A DNA stretch of 64,000 nucleotides from Breoghania sp037026715 (GCF_037026715.1 NZ_JBANCG010000001.1:558001-622000); one strand, 5' to 3'. Positions 48,540 to 57,082 are shown, counted from the stretch's first letter. Program-made: numbers and translations. Notes: generated by a model not told the origin, from the letters alone.

Positions 48540-48575
48540 TTGACAATCCCCGCGGATTGGGTAGACCGGTCTACC
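48540..48575 (+). promoter_or_regulatory. TetR operator overlapping the -10 box of the tetR promoter
   Basis: -35 box TTGACA (48540-48545), 16-bp spacer, and -10 TAGACC (48562-48567). A perfect 16-bp palindrome GGTAGACCGGTCTACC (48560-48575) covers the -10 box. Many TetR-family repressors bind palindromes of this form, so the TetR protein encoded 50 bp downstream probably represses its own operon here, and maybe also yghU on the other side. Confidence 0.75.
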
Positions 48576-48624
48576 TAGTCCGGTGCAAACCTTGCGTCAG
48601 TCCGCATTTGCGGGGGGAGGTGTC

Positions 48625-49215
48625 ATGAGCGGGATCGAGGAAACCGGCGGGGCCAGCGCACGCGAAAAGCTGCTGCAGGCCGCCGCCCAGCTTTTCTACA
48701 ATGACGGTATTGCCGCGACGGGTATCGACGCGATCACCCATCGCGCGGGCGTCGCTAAGCAGAGCCTTTACAACAATTTCGCCTCCAAGGCGGATCTGGT
48801 CGCCGCCTATATCGATGCGCGCCACGCCGAATGGCTCGATCTCTATGCCGCGCGCGAGGCGACCGCCCATGACGCGAAGGAAAAAATCCTCGCCGTCTTC
48901 GATGCCTACGAGGATCACGCGGAATTCGCCTACGAGCGCGGCTTTCGCGGCTGCGGCCTGCTGAATGCGGCGGCCGAGCTGACCGCCGACGATGCAGGCC
49001 GTGCGGCCGTGCGGCGTCACAAGCTCGATGTGGATGTCATCCTCAAGACCCAGCTTGGTGTGCTTCTGCCCGACCAGCCGGACCGTGTGCCGGTGCTTGC
49101 CGAGCACTTCGCCTATCTGGTGGAGGGCGCGATGGCGCGGGCCGGGCTCGATGGCAATGGCGAGCGGGTACGCCATGCCCGCGCGATCGCCGTCGACATG
49201 CTGGAGGCCCTGTGA
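48625..49215 (+). CDS. TetR/AcrR-family transcriptional repressor
   Basis: A 196-residue regulator. The N-terminal HTH (about 13-58) runs AREKLLQAAAQLFYNDG, then GIDAITHRAGVAKQSLYNNF, then a ligand-binding helical domain. ATG 48625 is chosen behind GGGGGGAGG; an in-frame start at 48583 lies close to the operator. The stop overlaps the DMT transporter start by 4 bp, so the two form an operon in which the repressor likely controls the exporter. The ligand is unknown. Confidence 0.92.
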   Translation: MSGIEETGGASAREKLLQAAAQLFYNDGIAATGIDAITHRAGVAKQSLYNNFASKADLVAAYIDARHAEWLDLYAAREATAHDAKEKILAVFDAYEDHAEFAYERGFRGCGLLNAAAELTADDAGRAAVRRHKLDVDVILKTQLGVLLPDQPDRVPVLAEHFAYLVEGAMARAGLDGNGERVRHARAIAVDMLEAL

Positions 49216-50201
49216 GCGCCTCCGAAACGCGTGCACCGCGCTCCGGTGTCACCCCCGATCTCGCTCCGGATCTGGCCCCCGACCTTGCGGGCGTCGGTTT
49301 CGTTCTTTTCGCCTCGCTCGCCTGGGGCACGACAGGCACGGCGGCAAGTTTTGCGCCGGGTGTTCCTGCCGTGGCCATCGGGGCGGCGGCCATGGGCATC
49401 GGCGGCCTGCTTCAGGCGCTCCTGGCGTTTTCCTCCATCCGTGCCTGTCGCGGGGCATTGCGGCGGCAGCGGCTCAATCTGGTGCTTGGCGCGCTCGGCG
49501 TCGCGATCTATCCGCTCGCCTTCTACGCCTCCATGCGGCTTGCCGGCGTCGCGGTCGGCACCGTCATCTCGCTCGGTTCCGCGCCGCTGCTTTCCGCCCT
49601 CATCGAGAACCGGCTCGAAGGCCGCCGCCTGACGCTGCGCTGGGCATCGGGGGCCGCCATCGGGCTTGCCGGCATCGCGCTTTTGTCGATGGGCGGGGGC
49701 GCTCACGTGGAGACGGGCGGCAACGTCGTGGCGGGGGCGTTGCTGGGGTTTGTCGCCGGCGGCACCTACGCGCTCTATTCCTGGACGGCGCGGCGGATGA
49801 TGAACGACGGCATTCCGGCGCGTGCGACGATGGGGGCGACCTTCGGGCTCGGCGGCCTTCTGCTGATGCCGGTGCTTGCCGCCACCGGCGCGCCGTTTCT
49901 CGACAGCGCGATCAATTTCTCCGTCGGCGCCTACATGGCACTGGTGCCGATGTTCCTGGGCTATGTCGCCTTCGGGCAGGGCCTTTCGCGCATCTCCGCC
50001 AGCATGGCGACGACCATCACGCTGTTTGAACCGGTCGTGGCGGCGATCCTCGCTGTGATCGTCGTCGGCGAACGCCTGCCGGCCGCAAGCTGGCTAGGCG
50101 TCGCGCTGATCGTTCTGTGTCTGGTGTGGACGACAGCCCCGCTGCCGGGACGGCGGGGAAGGCTGGCGGGGTCGGGGCCCGGTTTTCGCACCCGGCGCTG
50201 A
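49212..50201 (+). CDS. EamA/DMT-family permease
   Basis: A 329-residue protein with ten predicted membrane segments in two EamA repeats (first about 18-150, second about 165-300), for example GVGFVLFASLAWGTTGTAAS and LLGFVAGGTYALYSWTAR. Such permeases export drugs, metabolites or amino acids. The C-terminus is short and Arg-rich. Translation is coupled to the TetR gene (GTGA overlap), so it is probably the exporter that this repressor controls. Confidence 0.92.
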   Translation: MSASETRAPRSGVTPDLAPDLAPDLAGVGFVLFASLAWGTTGTAASFAPGVPAVAIGAAAMGIGGLLQALLAFSSIRACRGALRRQRLNLVLGALGVAIYPLAFYASMRLAGVAVGTVISLGSAPLLSALIENRLEGRRLTLRWASGAAIGLAGIALLSMGGGAHVETGGNVVAGALLGFVAGGTYALYSWTARRMMNDGIPARATMGATFGLGGLLLMPVLAATGAPFLDSAINFSVGAYMALVPMFLGYVAFGQGLSRISASMATTITLFEPVVAAILAVIVVGERLPAASWLGVALIVLCLVWTTAPLPGRRGRLAGSGPGFRTRR

Positions 50202-50584
50202 ACTGGTCCCATTCGTCGGGTCCTTGCGATTTGCCCGATCTCTCCAGTGTCATCCCGGACGCGATGCGGTGCGCAGTACCGCTTCGCAGAACCGGGATGA
50301 CGCCGGAGAGTTCAGGTCATGAAGCACATGCCCCGACAGGATATCGGCCCCGACCGGCAATCCGTGCCGTGAGGTCGGGTCGCGACAAGTGGCGCGTCCG
50401 GCAAAAATGCTGATCTCGTCCGAGGCCGACCGATGTCGTGTGTGCCCGCCTAAACCTTAAATTTCCTCCATCTTTCGTCTCTGCCATACCCTGCCGCATT
50501 CGCATCGCATATCGTTGACCCGACACTATCTGAATACCCGCGCGCGCCGTTCAGCGCGGAACAAGAAAATCGGAACCATCGAAG
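50202..50584. other. Spacer with a palindromic repeat upstream of htrA
   Basis: A 383-bp gap. At 50240-50310 an inverted repeat (CTCTCCAGTGTCATCCCGG/CCGGGATGACGCCGGAGAG, arms of about 19 bp) encloses a GC-rich loop; it belongs to a class of short intergenic repeats. The last 90 bp should carry the htrA promoter, but no clear boxes were found. Confidence 0.5.
50240..50310. repeat. Palindromic intergenic repeat, GTCATCCCGG class
   Basis: Left arm 50240-50258 pairs with right arm 50292-50310, with a loop of about 33 nt that has its own partial inverted repeat (GCGATGCGGTGCGC/GCGCAGTACCGC). A related half copy (GTGTCATCCCGGGCGCG) begins near 57646. This type is distinct from the CATTCCCGCG class found at four other places. 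Confidence 0.55.
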
Positions 50585-52027
50585 ATGCAGAAAAACCGAA
50601 CAGGAACGCTTAGGCGGGCGACCGCCGCCTTCTCCCTCATCCTCTCCCTCGCCGTGCTGGCGCCGTTCGCGCCCAAGGCTCATGCCGAGAGTGCCGTTCC
50701 CCAGTCGGCCGCCCAGATCAAGCTCTCGTTTGCCCCCATCGTGAAGGAGGCTGCGCCGGCGGTGGTCAATGTCTATGCCCGCCGCGTCGTCGCCCAGCGC
50801 CAGGTCTCGCCGTTCTTCAACGATCCATTCTTCCGCCGTTTCTTCGGCGATCAGGGCGGCTTCGGCGCGCCGCGCCAGCGGGTGGAACGCTCGCTCGGCT
50901 CCGGTGTGATCATCTCCGCCGACGGCATCATCATCACCAACCACCACGTCATCAAGGATGCCGACGAAGTGCGCGTGGCGCTTTCCGACCGGCGCGAGTT
51001 CGATTGCGACATCGTGCTCGATGATGAGCGCACCGATCTCGCCGTCCTCAAGATCAAGGACGGAACCGGCGACTTCCCGCACCTGAAGTTCGGCGACAGC
51101 GACAAGCTTGAGGTTGGCGATATCGTGCTCGCCATCGGCAATCCCTTTGGCGTCGGCCAGACGGTGACGCAGGGCATCGTCTCGGCGGTCGCGCGCACCC
51201 ATGTGGGCGTGTCCGACTACCAGTTTTTCATCCAGACCGATGCCTCCATCAACCCGGGCAATTCCGGCGGCGCGCTGGTCGACATGTCGGGCAATCTGGT
51301 CGGCATCAACTCCGCCATCTATTCGCGCTCCGGCGGCTCCAACGGCATCGGCTTCGCCATTCCCGTCAACATGGTGAAGCTGATCGCAGAAGCGGCAAAG
51401 CACGGCGGCAAGGTGCGCCGGCCGTGGATCGGCGCGTCGATGCAGGCGGTTACCGCCGACATCGCGGAAGGAATGGGCCTCGACCGGCCGCGCGGCGTTC
51501 TGGTCACCCGCATCGCCAAGGGCTCGCCCGCTGCAAAGGCCGGGCTCAAGGTCGGTGATCTGGTGCTCGCGGTGGACGGCACGCAGGTGGAGGATCCGAA
51601 CGCCTTCGGCTACCGGCTTGCCACCAAGAAGCTCGGCGGCAAGGCGGAGCTTGACGTCATGTCGGACGGGCGCGAGCACATGCTGTCCATCGCGCTTGAA
51701 GCCGCGCCCGAGACGGTGCCGCGCGACACCCGCGAGATCGGCGGGCGCTCGCCGTTCACCGGGGCGACCGTCGAAAACCTCTCGCCGGCGGTGGCGGAAG
51801 AGCTGTCGCTGCCGAGCGATGAGGAAGGCGTGGTCGTCAAGACGGTTGCCCCCGGCTCTCCGGCCGAGCGCGTCGGGCTGCAGGCCGGCGACATCATCGC
51901 TTCGGTCAATCAGGAAGCGGTGAAATCCACCCGCGGCCTCGCCTCCATCGCGGGCACCGAGCCCTATGTCTGGCGCGTCGAGGTCTCCCGCGACGGCCGC
52001 ACCCTGCGCTTTGCAGTCAGGGGGTAG
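50585..52027 (+). CDS. HtrA/DegP-type periplasmic serine protease
   Basis: A 480-residue protein with a signal peptide (about 1-34, cleavage near AHA), a trypsin-like domain with the triad H121 (ITNHHVI), D151 (RTDLAVLK) and S227 (NPGNSGGAL), and two C-terminal PDZ domains (about 270-360 and 385-475). It degrades or refolds misfolded envelope proteins in the periplasm. DegP/DegQ-type; which of several paralogues this is cannot be said. It converges with the pseudouridine synthase gene. Confidence 0.94.
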   Translation: MQKNRTGTLRRATAAFSLILSLAVLAPFAPKAHAESAVPQSAAQIKLSFAPIVKEAAPAVVNVYARRVVAQRQVSPFFNDPFFRRFFGDQGGFGAPRQRVERSLGSGVIISADGIIITNHHVIKDADEVRVALSDRREFDCDIVLDDERTDLAVLKIKDGTGDFPHLKFGDSDKLEVGDIVLAIGNPFGVGQTVTQGIVSAVARTHVGVSDYQFFIQTDASINPGNSGGALVDMSGNLVGINSAIYSRSGGSNGIGFAIPVNMVKLIAEAAKHGGKVRRPWIGASMQAVTADIAEGMGLDRPRGVLVTRIAKGSPAAKAGLKVGDLVLAVDGTQVEDPNAFGYRLATKKLGGKAELDVMSDGREHMLSIALEAAPETVPRDTREIGGRSPFTGATVENLSPAVAEELSLPSDEEGVVVKTVAPGSPAERVGLQAGDIIASVNQEAVKSTRGLASIAGTEPYVWRVEVSRDGRTLRFAVRG

Positions 52028-52419
52028 GGGGCTTCAGGGTTTGACGGAAGCGGAGGGAGGGGGATTGCCCCTCATGTCCCTCCGCCGTCATTGCCCGGCA
52101 CCCGCTTTTGCGGGCGCAGGCTCCGTCCGGGCAATCCACCGTCAGCCGCGGCATTTGGGGCCCGCGCTGGATCACCCGGACTTCGCCGGGTGATGACGAT
52201 GGATGGGTATGAGAACCACAGGCACAATTGTCATCCCCGCGCAGGCGGGGATCCAGTAACCACAGGATCTTTTTACAGAATTGAATAGCAACCCTCGTGG
52301 GATGCTGGATTCCGGCCTGCGCGGGGATGACAGTCAGAAGCAGGCAACGCGCATTTCGGGTGAGACATCGAGGACCTGTGCAGTGCCATCTCGAAGTCTG
52401 ACGAGCGCGTTGCTCCCGC
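52028..52419. other. Convergent gap with two kinds of palindromic repeat
   Basis: No gene. It begins with repeats around CATTGCCCGG (52087-52197, including the hairpin CACCCGGACTTCGCCGGGTG) and then holds one CATTCCCGCG-class element at 52228-52333, annotated separately. A possible terminator function for the two converging genes is plausible. Confidence 0.5.
52228..52333. repeat. CATCCCCGCG-class palindromic element, copy 1
   Basis: The left arm TTGTCATCCCCGCGCAGGCGG is mirrored by the right arm ending in GCGGGGATGACAG, with CAG/CTG at the inner edges (ATCCAG and CTGGAT). The core of about 50 bp differs from the copies around the GIY-YIG gene. The overall plan (outer GTCAT/ATGAC, hairpin CCCGCxxxGCGGG, inner ATCCAG) is the same as the other three copies. 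Confidence 0.75.
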
Positions 52420-53412
52420 TCAGATCTCTTCCTCGTCATCCTCCGGGTCGTAGTCGGAAGTATCGAAGCCGAGCAGGTTCCATGACTGCTGCATGTGCGG
52501 CGGCAGGGGTGCGGTGACGTCGAGCTTCCCGCCGCGGGTCGGGTGCGGGATGATGATGCGCCGGGCCAGAAGGTGCAGCTTTTTCTGCATCCCGCCGGGC
52601 AGTTCCCAGTTCTCGATGTCGAAGTATTTCGGGTCGCCGATGATCGGATGGCCGATATGGGCGGTGTGGGCGCGCAGCTGGTGGGTGCGGCCGGTCACCG
52701 GCTTCAGGCTCAGCCAGGCGAGGTTCTGGCCGGCATTGTCGACCACCGAATAGTAGGTCATGGCGTGCTGGGCGTCGTCGTCGCCGTGGTGGGCAATCGC
52801 CATTTTCTCGCTCTTTTCCTCACGCGCGAGGAAGGTCGAGATCTTGCCCTGGCGCGGCTTGGGAACACCCTTGACCAGCGCCCAGTAAACCTTGCGCGCG
52901 GAACGCGAGCGGAAGGCCTTCGTCAAGGCTTGTGCGGACTTGCGCGACTTGGCGACGACGAGGCAGCCGGCGGTGTCCTTGTCGAGGCGGTGGACGAGGC
53001 GGGGCTTGTCGCCGGACTTGTCCGCGAAGGCGCCCAGCATGCCGTCGATGTGGCGGCGCGTTCCCGAACCGCCCTGAACGGCGAGCCCGGCCGGCTTGTT
53101 CAGCACCATCAAGTCCTTGTCCTCATAGAGGATCATCGCCTCGATTGCCGCGCGGTCGTCGTTGGAGACCTTTTTCGGCGCCTGTTTCTCGATCTTCTTG
53201 GGGTCGACTCCGAGCGGCGGGATGCGGATCTGCTGGCCCGCCGCAACGCGCGTGTCAGTCTTCGCGCGGCCGCCGTCGACGCGGACCTGACCGGTGCGGA
53301 CGAGCTTCTGCAACTGGCCGAAGCCGAGGCCGGGGAAATGGCTCTTGAACCACCGGTCAAGGCGCATTCCGGCCTCGTCGGATGTCACGGTGCGGGTTTC
53401 GATGCCGCTCAT
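52420..53412 (-). CDS. RluC-family pseudouridine synthase
   Basis: A 330-residue enzyme. An N-terminal S4 RNA-binding domain (about 14-63, MRLDRWFKSHFPGLGFGQLQ) is followed by the RluA-type catalytic domain with the motif LVHRLDKDTAGCLVV (138-152), where D144 is the catalytic Asp. The product isomerises uridines in 23S rRNA. RluC modifies three uridines in E. coli, but the site here is not determined. An acidic C-terminal tail (YDPEDDEEEI) is unusual for the family. Confidence 0.93.
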   Translation of the reverse strand: MSGIETRTVTSDEAGMRLDRWFKSHFPGLGFGQLQKLVRTGQVRVDGGRAKTDTRVAAGQQIRIPPLGVDPKKIEKQAPKKVSNDDRAAIEAMILYEDKDLMVLNKPAGLAVQGGSGTRRHIDGMLGAFADKSGDKPRLVHRLDKDTAGCLVVAKSRKSAQALTKAFRSRSARKVYWALVKGVPKPRQGKISTFLAREEKSEKMAIAHHGDDDAQHAMTYYSVVDNAGQNLAWLSLKPVTGRTHQLRAHTAHIGHPIIGDPKYFDIENWELPGGMQKKLHLLARRIIIPHPTRGGKLDVTAPLPPHMQQSWNLLGFDTSDYDPEDDEEEI

Positions 53413-53493
53413 TTTTCGCGCTTTCGCTGGCGTGGATATGTCGCGCCTTATAGCGTCAGCGGAGCGGGAATGCCATTCCCGCCGAGGCGAAAA

Positions 53494-54006
53494 TCACGAA
53501 ACGCCGGAGGGCTTGAACGTCATCGCCACGCCGTTGATGCAATGGCGCTTTCCGGTGGGGGCGGGGCCGTCGTCGAAGACGTGGCCGAGGTGGCCGCCGC
53601 AGCGCGAGCAGTGCTCCTCCGTGCGGGGAAAGATCAGCATGTAATCCTTCTTGAAGCCGACCGCATCGGGCAGGGTGCGGGTGAAGCTCGGCCAGCCGGT
53701 GCCGCTGTCGAACTTGTCCTTGGAGGAGAAAACCGCCTGATCGCATCCGGCGCAATGGAAGATGCCCTCGCGCTTCTCGTCGTTGAGCGGCGAGGAGAAG
53801 GCACGCTCCGTATCCTCCTGGCGCAGCACCGCAAACTGCTGCGGCGTCAACAGCTTGCGCCATTCCTCCTCCGTGTGCGTGACCTCGAAGTCGCCGCTCG
53901 TCTTGGCGTTCACCCGAAAATAGGCGCCGCCCGCGAGGCCGCCGGCAAGCACCACGGCAGAGCCTGCGAAGAGCATCGTCCGTCGGCTGATCGTCGCGTT
54001 CGCCAT
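53494..54006 (-). CDS. msrB: Exported peptide-methionine (R)-S-oxide reductase
   Basis: A 170-residue MsrB with a twin-arginine signal (SRRTMLF at 7-13, then a hydrophobic stretch to about 30), so it acts in the periplasm. Zinc cysteines C85/C88 and C133/C136, the GTGWPSF motif (102-108), and the catalytic C156 (KRHCINGV) are all present. It reduces methionine-(R)-sulphoxide in proteins with thiol cofactors. The start ATG 54006 (MANATISRR) is chosen over an upstream frame. It is divergent from the patatin-related gene, 461 bp away, and converges on no neighbour. Confidence 0.93.
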   Translation of the reverse strand: MANATISRRTMLFAGSAVVLAGGLAGGAYFRVNAKTSGDFEVTHTEEEWRKLLTPQQFAVLRQEDTERAFSSPLNDEKREGIFHCAGCDQAVFSSKDKFDSGTGWPSFTRTLPDAVGFKKDYMLIFPRTEEHCSRCGGHLGHVFDDGPAPTGKRHCINGVAMTFKPSGVS

Positions 54007-54212
54007 GTCGTCCTCCTTGCAGTGTGCGGGCGGGGACAAGTCGCCCCCGCCGATACGATACATAGCGGGCCGGGGCGGCAAGATCACTGGCCGGGGAGCG
54101 TGCGAGGGGTCACAAGGCGGGCTCCGGCCAACAACTTGTCTTGATCGGGCCGTGAGGGGGGGACAAGTGGCAAACGGGGGCGCAAGGCTCCCAAACTGGC
54201 GGAAATGCGTTT

Positions 54213-54278
54213 TGAATCGTCAGTTGAATTTCTTCGAATTTCCTCGAATTCGGTTCGAATTTCTCGAATCTACGAATG
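54213..54278. promoter_or_regulatory. Helically phased GAAT motif array
   Basis: Seven copies of a GAAT-type motif (TGAAT or CGAAT, most within TTCGAATTT) start at 54213, 54225, 54235, 54245, 54256, 54265 and 54273. Spacings are 12, 10, 10, 11, 9 and 8 bp, about one turn of the helix. Phased motifs like this are found where a protein binds one face of the DNA cooperatively or where the DNA is bent. It lies about 190 bp before the patatin gene and 210 bp before msrB on the other side. Confidence 0.5.
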
Positions 54279-54400
54279 AAATGCGAAAGCCGCGGATTTA
54301 TCCCCGGTTCCTTCCTTGCGGGGCCTTTCTCCGGTCGGAAAGACTTGTGCAAGGATGTCGTCGGACAATGCTCTCCCGAACGACGGAGAGGCCCGGCGAT

Positions 54401-54414
54401 GGGGGGGGGGGGGG
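54401..54414. repeat. Run of 14 guanines
   Basis: An uninterrupted run of 14 G, 54 bp before the patatin start (and following an in-frame ATG at 54399). Homopolymers of this length slip during replication and can switch promoters or frames. It could also be an assembly artefact. Confidence 0.6.
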
Positions 54415-54467
54415 ACGGGCATCCTCATTCCCTCCGCGTCGCGCCCCCAACTGGCAGGAACCGCTTC

Positions 54468-56909
54468 ATGAAGGAGATCGAGCTGCGGCTGGCGCTGGTA
54501 CTCTACGGCGGCGTGTCGCTGGCGATCTACATGCACGGGGTCTCGCGCGAGGTGCTGGCGATGGTGCGGGCTTCCAGCAGGGCGCGCGGCGTCCGGGAGG
54601 AGGCCGACGACGGGCCCCGTGTCGGGACCGGTCCGTCGCGGGTTCCCTCCCCGGTGGAGGCGGCTTGGCGGAGGGTCTTCGATGCGCTCGCCGAGACAGT
54701 GGAACTGCGCGTGGTGGTGGATGCGATCTCCGGGGCGTCGGCCGGCGGGGTCAACGGAATCATGTTGGCGCGCGCGCTTGCCCACGACCTGCCGCTCGAC
54801 GACCACCGCGCCCTGTGGCTGGAGAACGCCGACGTCACCCGGCTCGCCAAGCCGCAGGACGGGCTCACCCGCTATTTCAAGCGCACCGTCTCGCCCGTCA
54901 TCGACCGGCTGGTCGCCTCCGCGCTGAAAAGCCAGATCGACGATCCCGAAACCCGCGAGAAGCTGCGCGCCTTCGTGCAGTCGCGCTGGTTCACGCCGCC
55001 CTTTTCGGGCGAGAACTTCGCCGGCTGGATGCTGGATGCCTGCGCGGCCATGGATGCGCACTGGCGCGAGGGCGCGAGCCTGCTGCCGCTCGGCCAGCGG
55101 CTCGACCTCTTCGTCACGCTCACCGACTTTCACGGCCAGCGGCGCAAGATCCTGCTGGAAAATCGCGACGGACTTGAGGAGAAGGAGCACCGCCGCATCC
55201 TGCATTTCCGCGCGCTCCACCGCACGAGCCGGATCGACAGCGACATGGGACGGCTGAACGCGCCGGACATGGTTTTCGCCGCGCGTGCGACCGCATCCTT
55301 TCCCGGCGCCTTTCCGCCCGCCACGGTGGCCGAGATGGACGGACTTCTGGCGGAGCGCGGCGATGCCTGGCCCGAGCGCGAGCGGTTCCTGCGCCAGAAC
55401 CTCGGCATCGATCCGGACGATCCGATCCCGCCCGTCTTCGTTGACGGGTCGGTTGTGATGAACAAGCCGTTCGGCCCCGTCCTCGACGCGATCAGCGACC
55501 GCCCGGCCATGCGCGAGGTCGTGCGCCGGCTGATCTATGTCGATCCGATGCCGGAAATCGAGCGGCGTCCGGTTGATCGTGAGACGGTGCCCGGCTTCTT
55601 CCGCATCATCCTGGCCTCGCTGTCGCAGATCCCGCGCAACGAGCCGATCGGCGACGATCTGGCGGATCTTGAGGACCGCAACCGCCGGGCGCGGCATCTG
55701 GGCGATCTGATCGCCGCGACGGATCCGCTGGTGGAGGAGGAGGTGGCCGCGATCCTCAGCCGCGAGGGCGACGACGCGCCGACCGTGCAGCGCCTGCGCG
55801 CCTGCCGGCAGGAGGCGAATGCGGAAGCGCACCGGCAGGCGGGCTTCATGCATCTGCCCTACCTGAAGCTCAAGCTCGCCTCTCTTTCCCAGCGGCTTGC
55901 GCGGCTGATCTCCCATCTTGCCGTGGAGGGCGGCGACAAGGAAGCGGAACGGGTGTTGGAACGGGAGATGGAGCGGCGGATTGGCGACTATCTGCACCGG
56001 TTGGAGGAGGAGGCGCGCGCGGCCGCGCCTGCCGCCGGCCCGCTGGAGCCACGGGCGGTGCCCAAGCCCGTGGCGGATTTCCTGCGCGGGCTCGATGTCG
56101 ACTACCGCATCCGCCGCCTGCGCTTCGTCATCCGCCGGCTGAACGATCTCTACCACTGGCCGGAAATGCAGATCTTCGAGCAGTCCTCGGAGATGATGGA
56201 CGACCTGAAGGCCACCCTTTACGACCAGATCGACCGGCTGGCGCGTTACTGGCGGGCGGAAAACCACGACGAGGCGACGCGGCTCGCCGCGCGGGTGCTG
56301 GCGGGCAGCCCGGCCGACGACCACGAGATGCTGAAGAGCTTTCTCGACGGGCTGACACGCACCATGTCGCTTGGCGAGATCGACCGGCTGCACGACGACA
56401 TCTTCTCGGTAATGAACTTCGCCTTCATCGCCGCCCCGCTGCGCCGGCGGCTGACCGGCGCCTATATCGGCTTCGCCTTCTACGATCTCGTGACCTTCCC
56501 GGTGATGCAGCGCCGGGAATTTTCGGAGGTGAACGAGGTTCTGGTGGACCGCATTTCGGCGACCGATCCCGGCGCGCTCAACGACGGGCCGATCAAGCTC
56601 AAGGGCGCCGCGCTGTCGCTGTTCGGCGCCTTCTTCAACCGCTCCTGGCGAGAGCACGACTATCTCTGGGGCCGGCTCAATGCCGCCGATACGCTGCTTT
56701 CCATCGTGCTGGCGGCGGTGGGCGAACGGCTGCCGGCAGGGCTGGATCAGGAGGGGCTGCGCGCCGGGATCTTCGAGGCGATCGTGGAAGAGGAGGCGGC
56801 GCATCTGACGGCCGATCCGGAACTGATCGGTTCCGTGCGCGAGAGGATCGAGGCGCGCTACGGACCACGGGCGCCGGCCGCCGGTCTGGGCATGGTTCGA
56901 TCGCGGTGA
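54468..56909 (+). CDS. Patatin-related lipase-like protein (TIGR03607 type)
   Basis: An 813-residue protein of the large bacterial patatin-related family. It starts MKEIELRLALVLYGGVSLAI with the oxyanion-type GGVS; the nucleophile motif GASAGG lies near 90-95 (Ser about 92); the DG dyad partner is in VDGSVVMNKPFG near 325-336. The rest is mainly helical, with a DUF3376-like part. The family is predicted to hydrolyse acyl lipids or phospholipids. The start at 54468 matches the family. Upstream lie the 14-G run and the phased array. Followed by the GIY-YIG gene on the same strand. Confidence 0.88.
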   Translation: MKEIELRLALVLYGGVSLAIYMHGVSREVLAMVRASSRARGVREEADDGPRVGTGPSRVPSPVEAAWRRVFDALAETVELRVVVDAISGASAGGVNGIMLARALAHDLPLDDHRALWLENADVTRLAKPQDGLTRYFKRTVSPVIDRLVASALKSQIDDPETREKLRAFVQSRWFTPPFSGENFAGWMLDACAAMDAHWREGASLLPLGQRLDLFVTLTDFHGQRRKILLENRDGLEEKEHRRILHFRALHRTSRIDSDMGRLNAPDMVFAARATASFPGAFPPATVAEMDGLLAERGDAWPERERFLRQNLGIDPDDPIPPVFVDGSVVMNKPFGPVLDAISDRPAMREVVRRLIYVDPMPEIERRPVDRETVPGFFRIILASLSQIPRNEPIGDDLADLEDRNRRARHLGDLIAATDPLVEEEVAAILSREGDDAPTVQRLRACRQEANAEAHRQAGFMHLPYLKLKLASLSQRLARLISHLAVEGGDKEAERVLEREMERRIGDYLHRLEEEARAAAPAAGPLEPRAVPKPVADFLRGLDVDYRIRRLRFVIRRLNDLYHWPEMQIFEQSSEMMDDLKATLYDQIDRLARYWRAENHDEATRLAARVLAGSPADDHEMLKSFLDGLTRTMSLGEIDRLHDDIFSVMNFAFIAAPLRRRLTGAYIGFAFYDLVTFPVMQRREFSEVNEVLVDRISATDPGALNDGPIKLKGAALSLFGAFFNRSWREHDYLWGRLNAADTLLSIVLAAVGERLPAGLDQEGLRAGIFEAIVEEEAAHLTADPELIGSVRERIEARYGPRAPAAGLGMVRSR

Positions 56910-56966
56910 GTTTTATGGAAGGAGCGTGCGAGGGGAGTGGCGGTTTTCCCGCGTGCCCTCATGCTC

Positions 56967-57082
56967 TCGATTGTCATTCCCGCGAAGGCGGGAAACCAGC
57001 ATTCCAGAGGCGTTTGCGGTTCATGCGCTGCGGCGTGGTCCTGTGGTTGCTGGATCCCCGCCTTCGCGGGGATGACAATCGA
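56967..57082. repeat. CATTCCCGCG-class palindromic element, copy 2
   Basis: Outer arms TCGATTGTCATTCCCGCG and CGGGGATGACAATCGA are mirror copies, with inner ATTCCAG/CTGGAT turns and a core including GCTGCGGCGTGGTCCTGTGG. The core is nearly the same as in copy 3 (57478-57588). It is followed by GAATGGGGGG (6 G). Lies 58 bp past the patatin stop and 65 bp before the GIY-YIG start. Confidence 0.8.

Larger units (their letters stand above)
54007..54467. other. Divergent regulatory region between msrB and the patatin gene
   Basis: No gene is supported. Near the centre (54213-54278) lies a helically phased motif array, and close to the patatin start lies a run of 14 G (54401-54414), each annotated separately. 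A continuous frame upstream of the patatin start (from 54276) crosses the G-run, but the family start is at 54468. Confidence 0.5.

Noticed and set aside
54276..54467. N-terminal extension of the patatin gene across the G14 run
   Set aside because: The extension (64 residues, with a poly-Gly stretch from the G-run) has no family likeness; MKEIELRLAL at 54468 is the normal start. Recorded as a finding because the G-run may still matter.
54270..56804. Minus-strand frame opposite the patatin-related gene
   Set aside because: The plus strand has the patatin motifs and the family start; the antisense product looks random.
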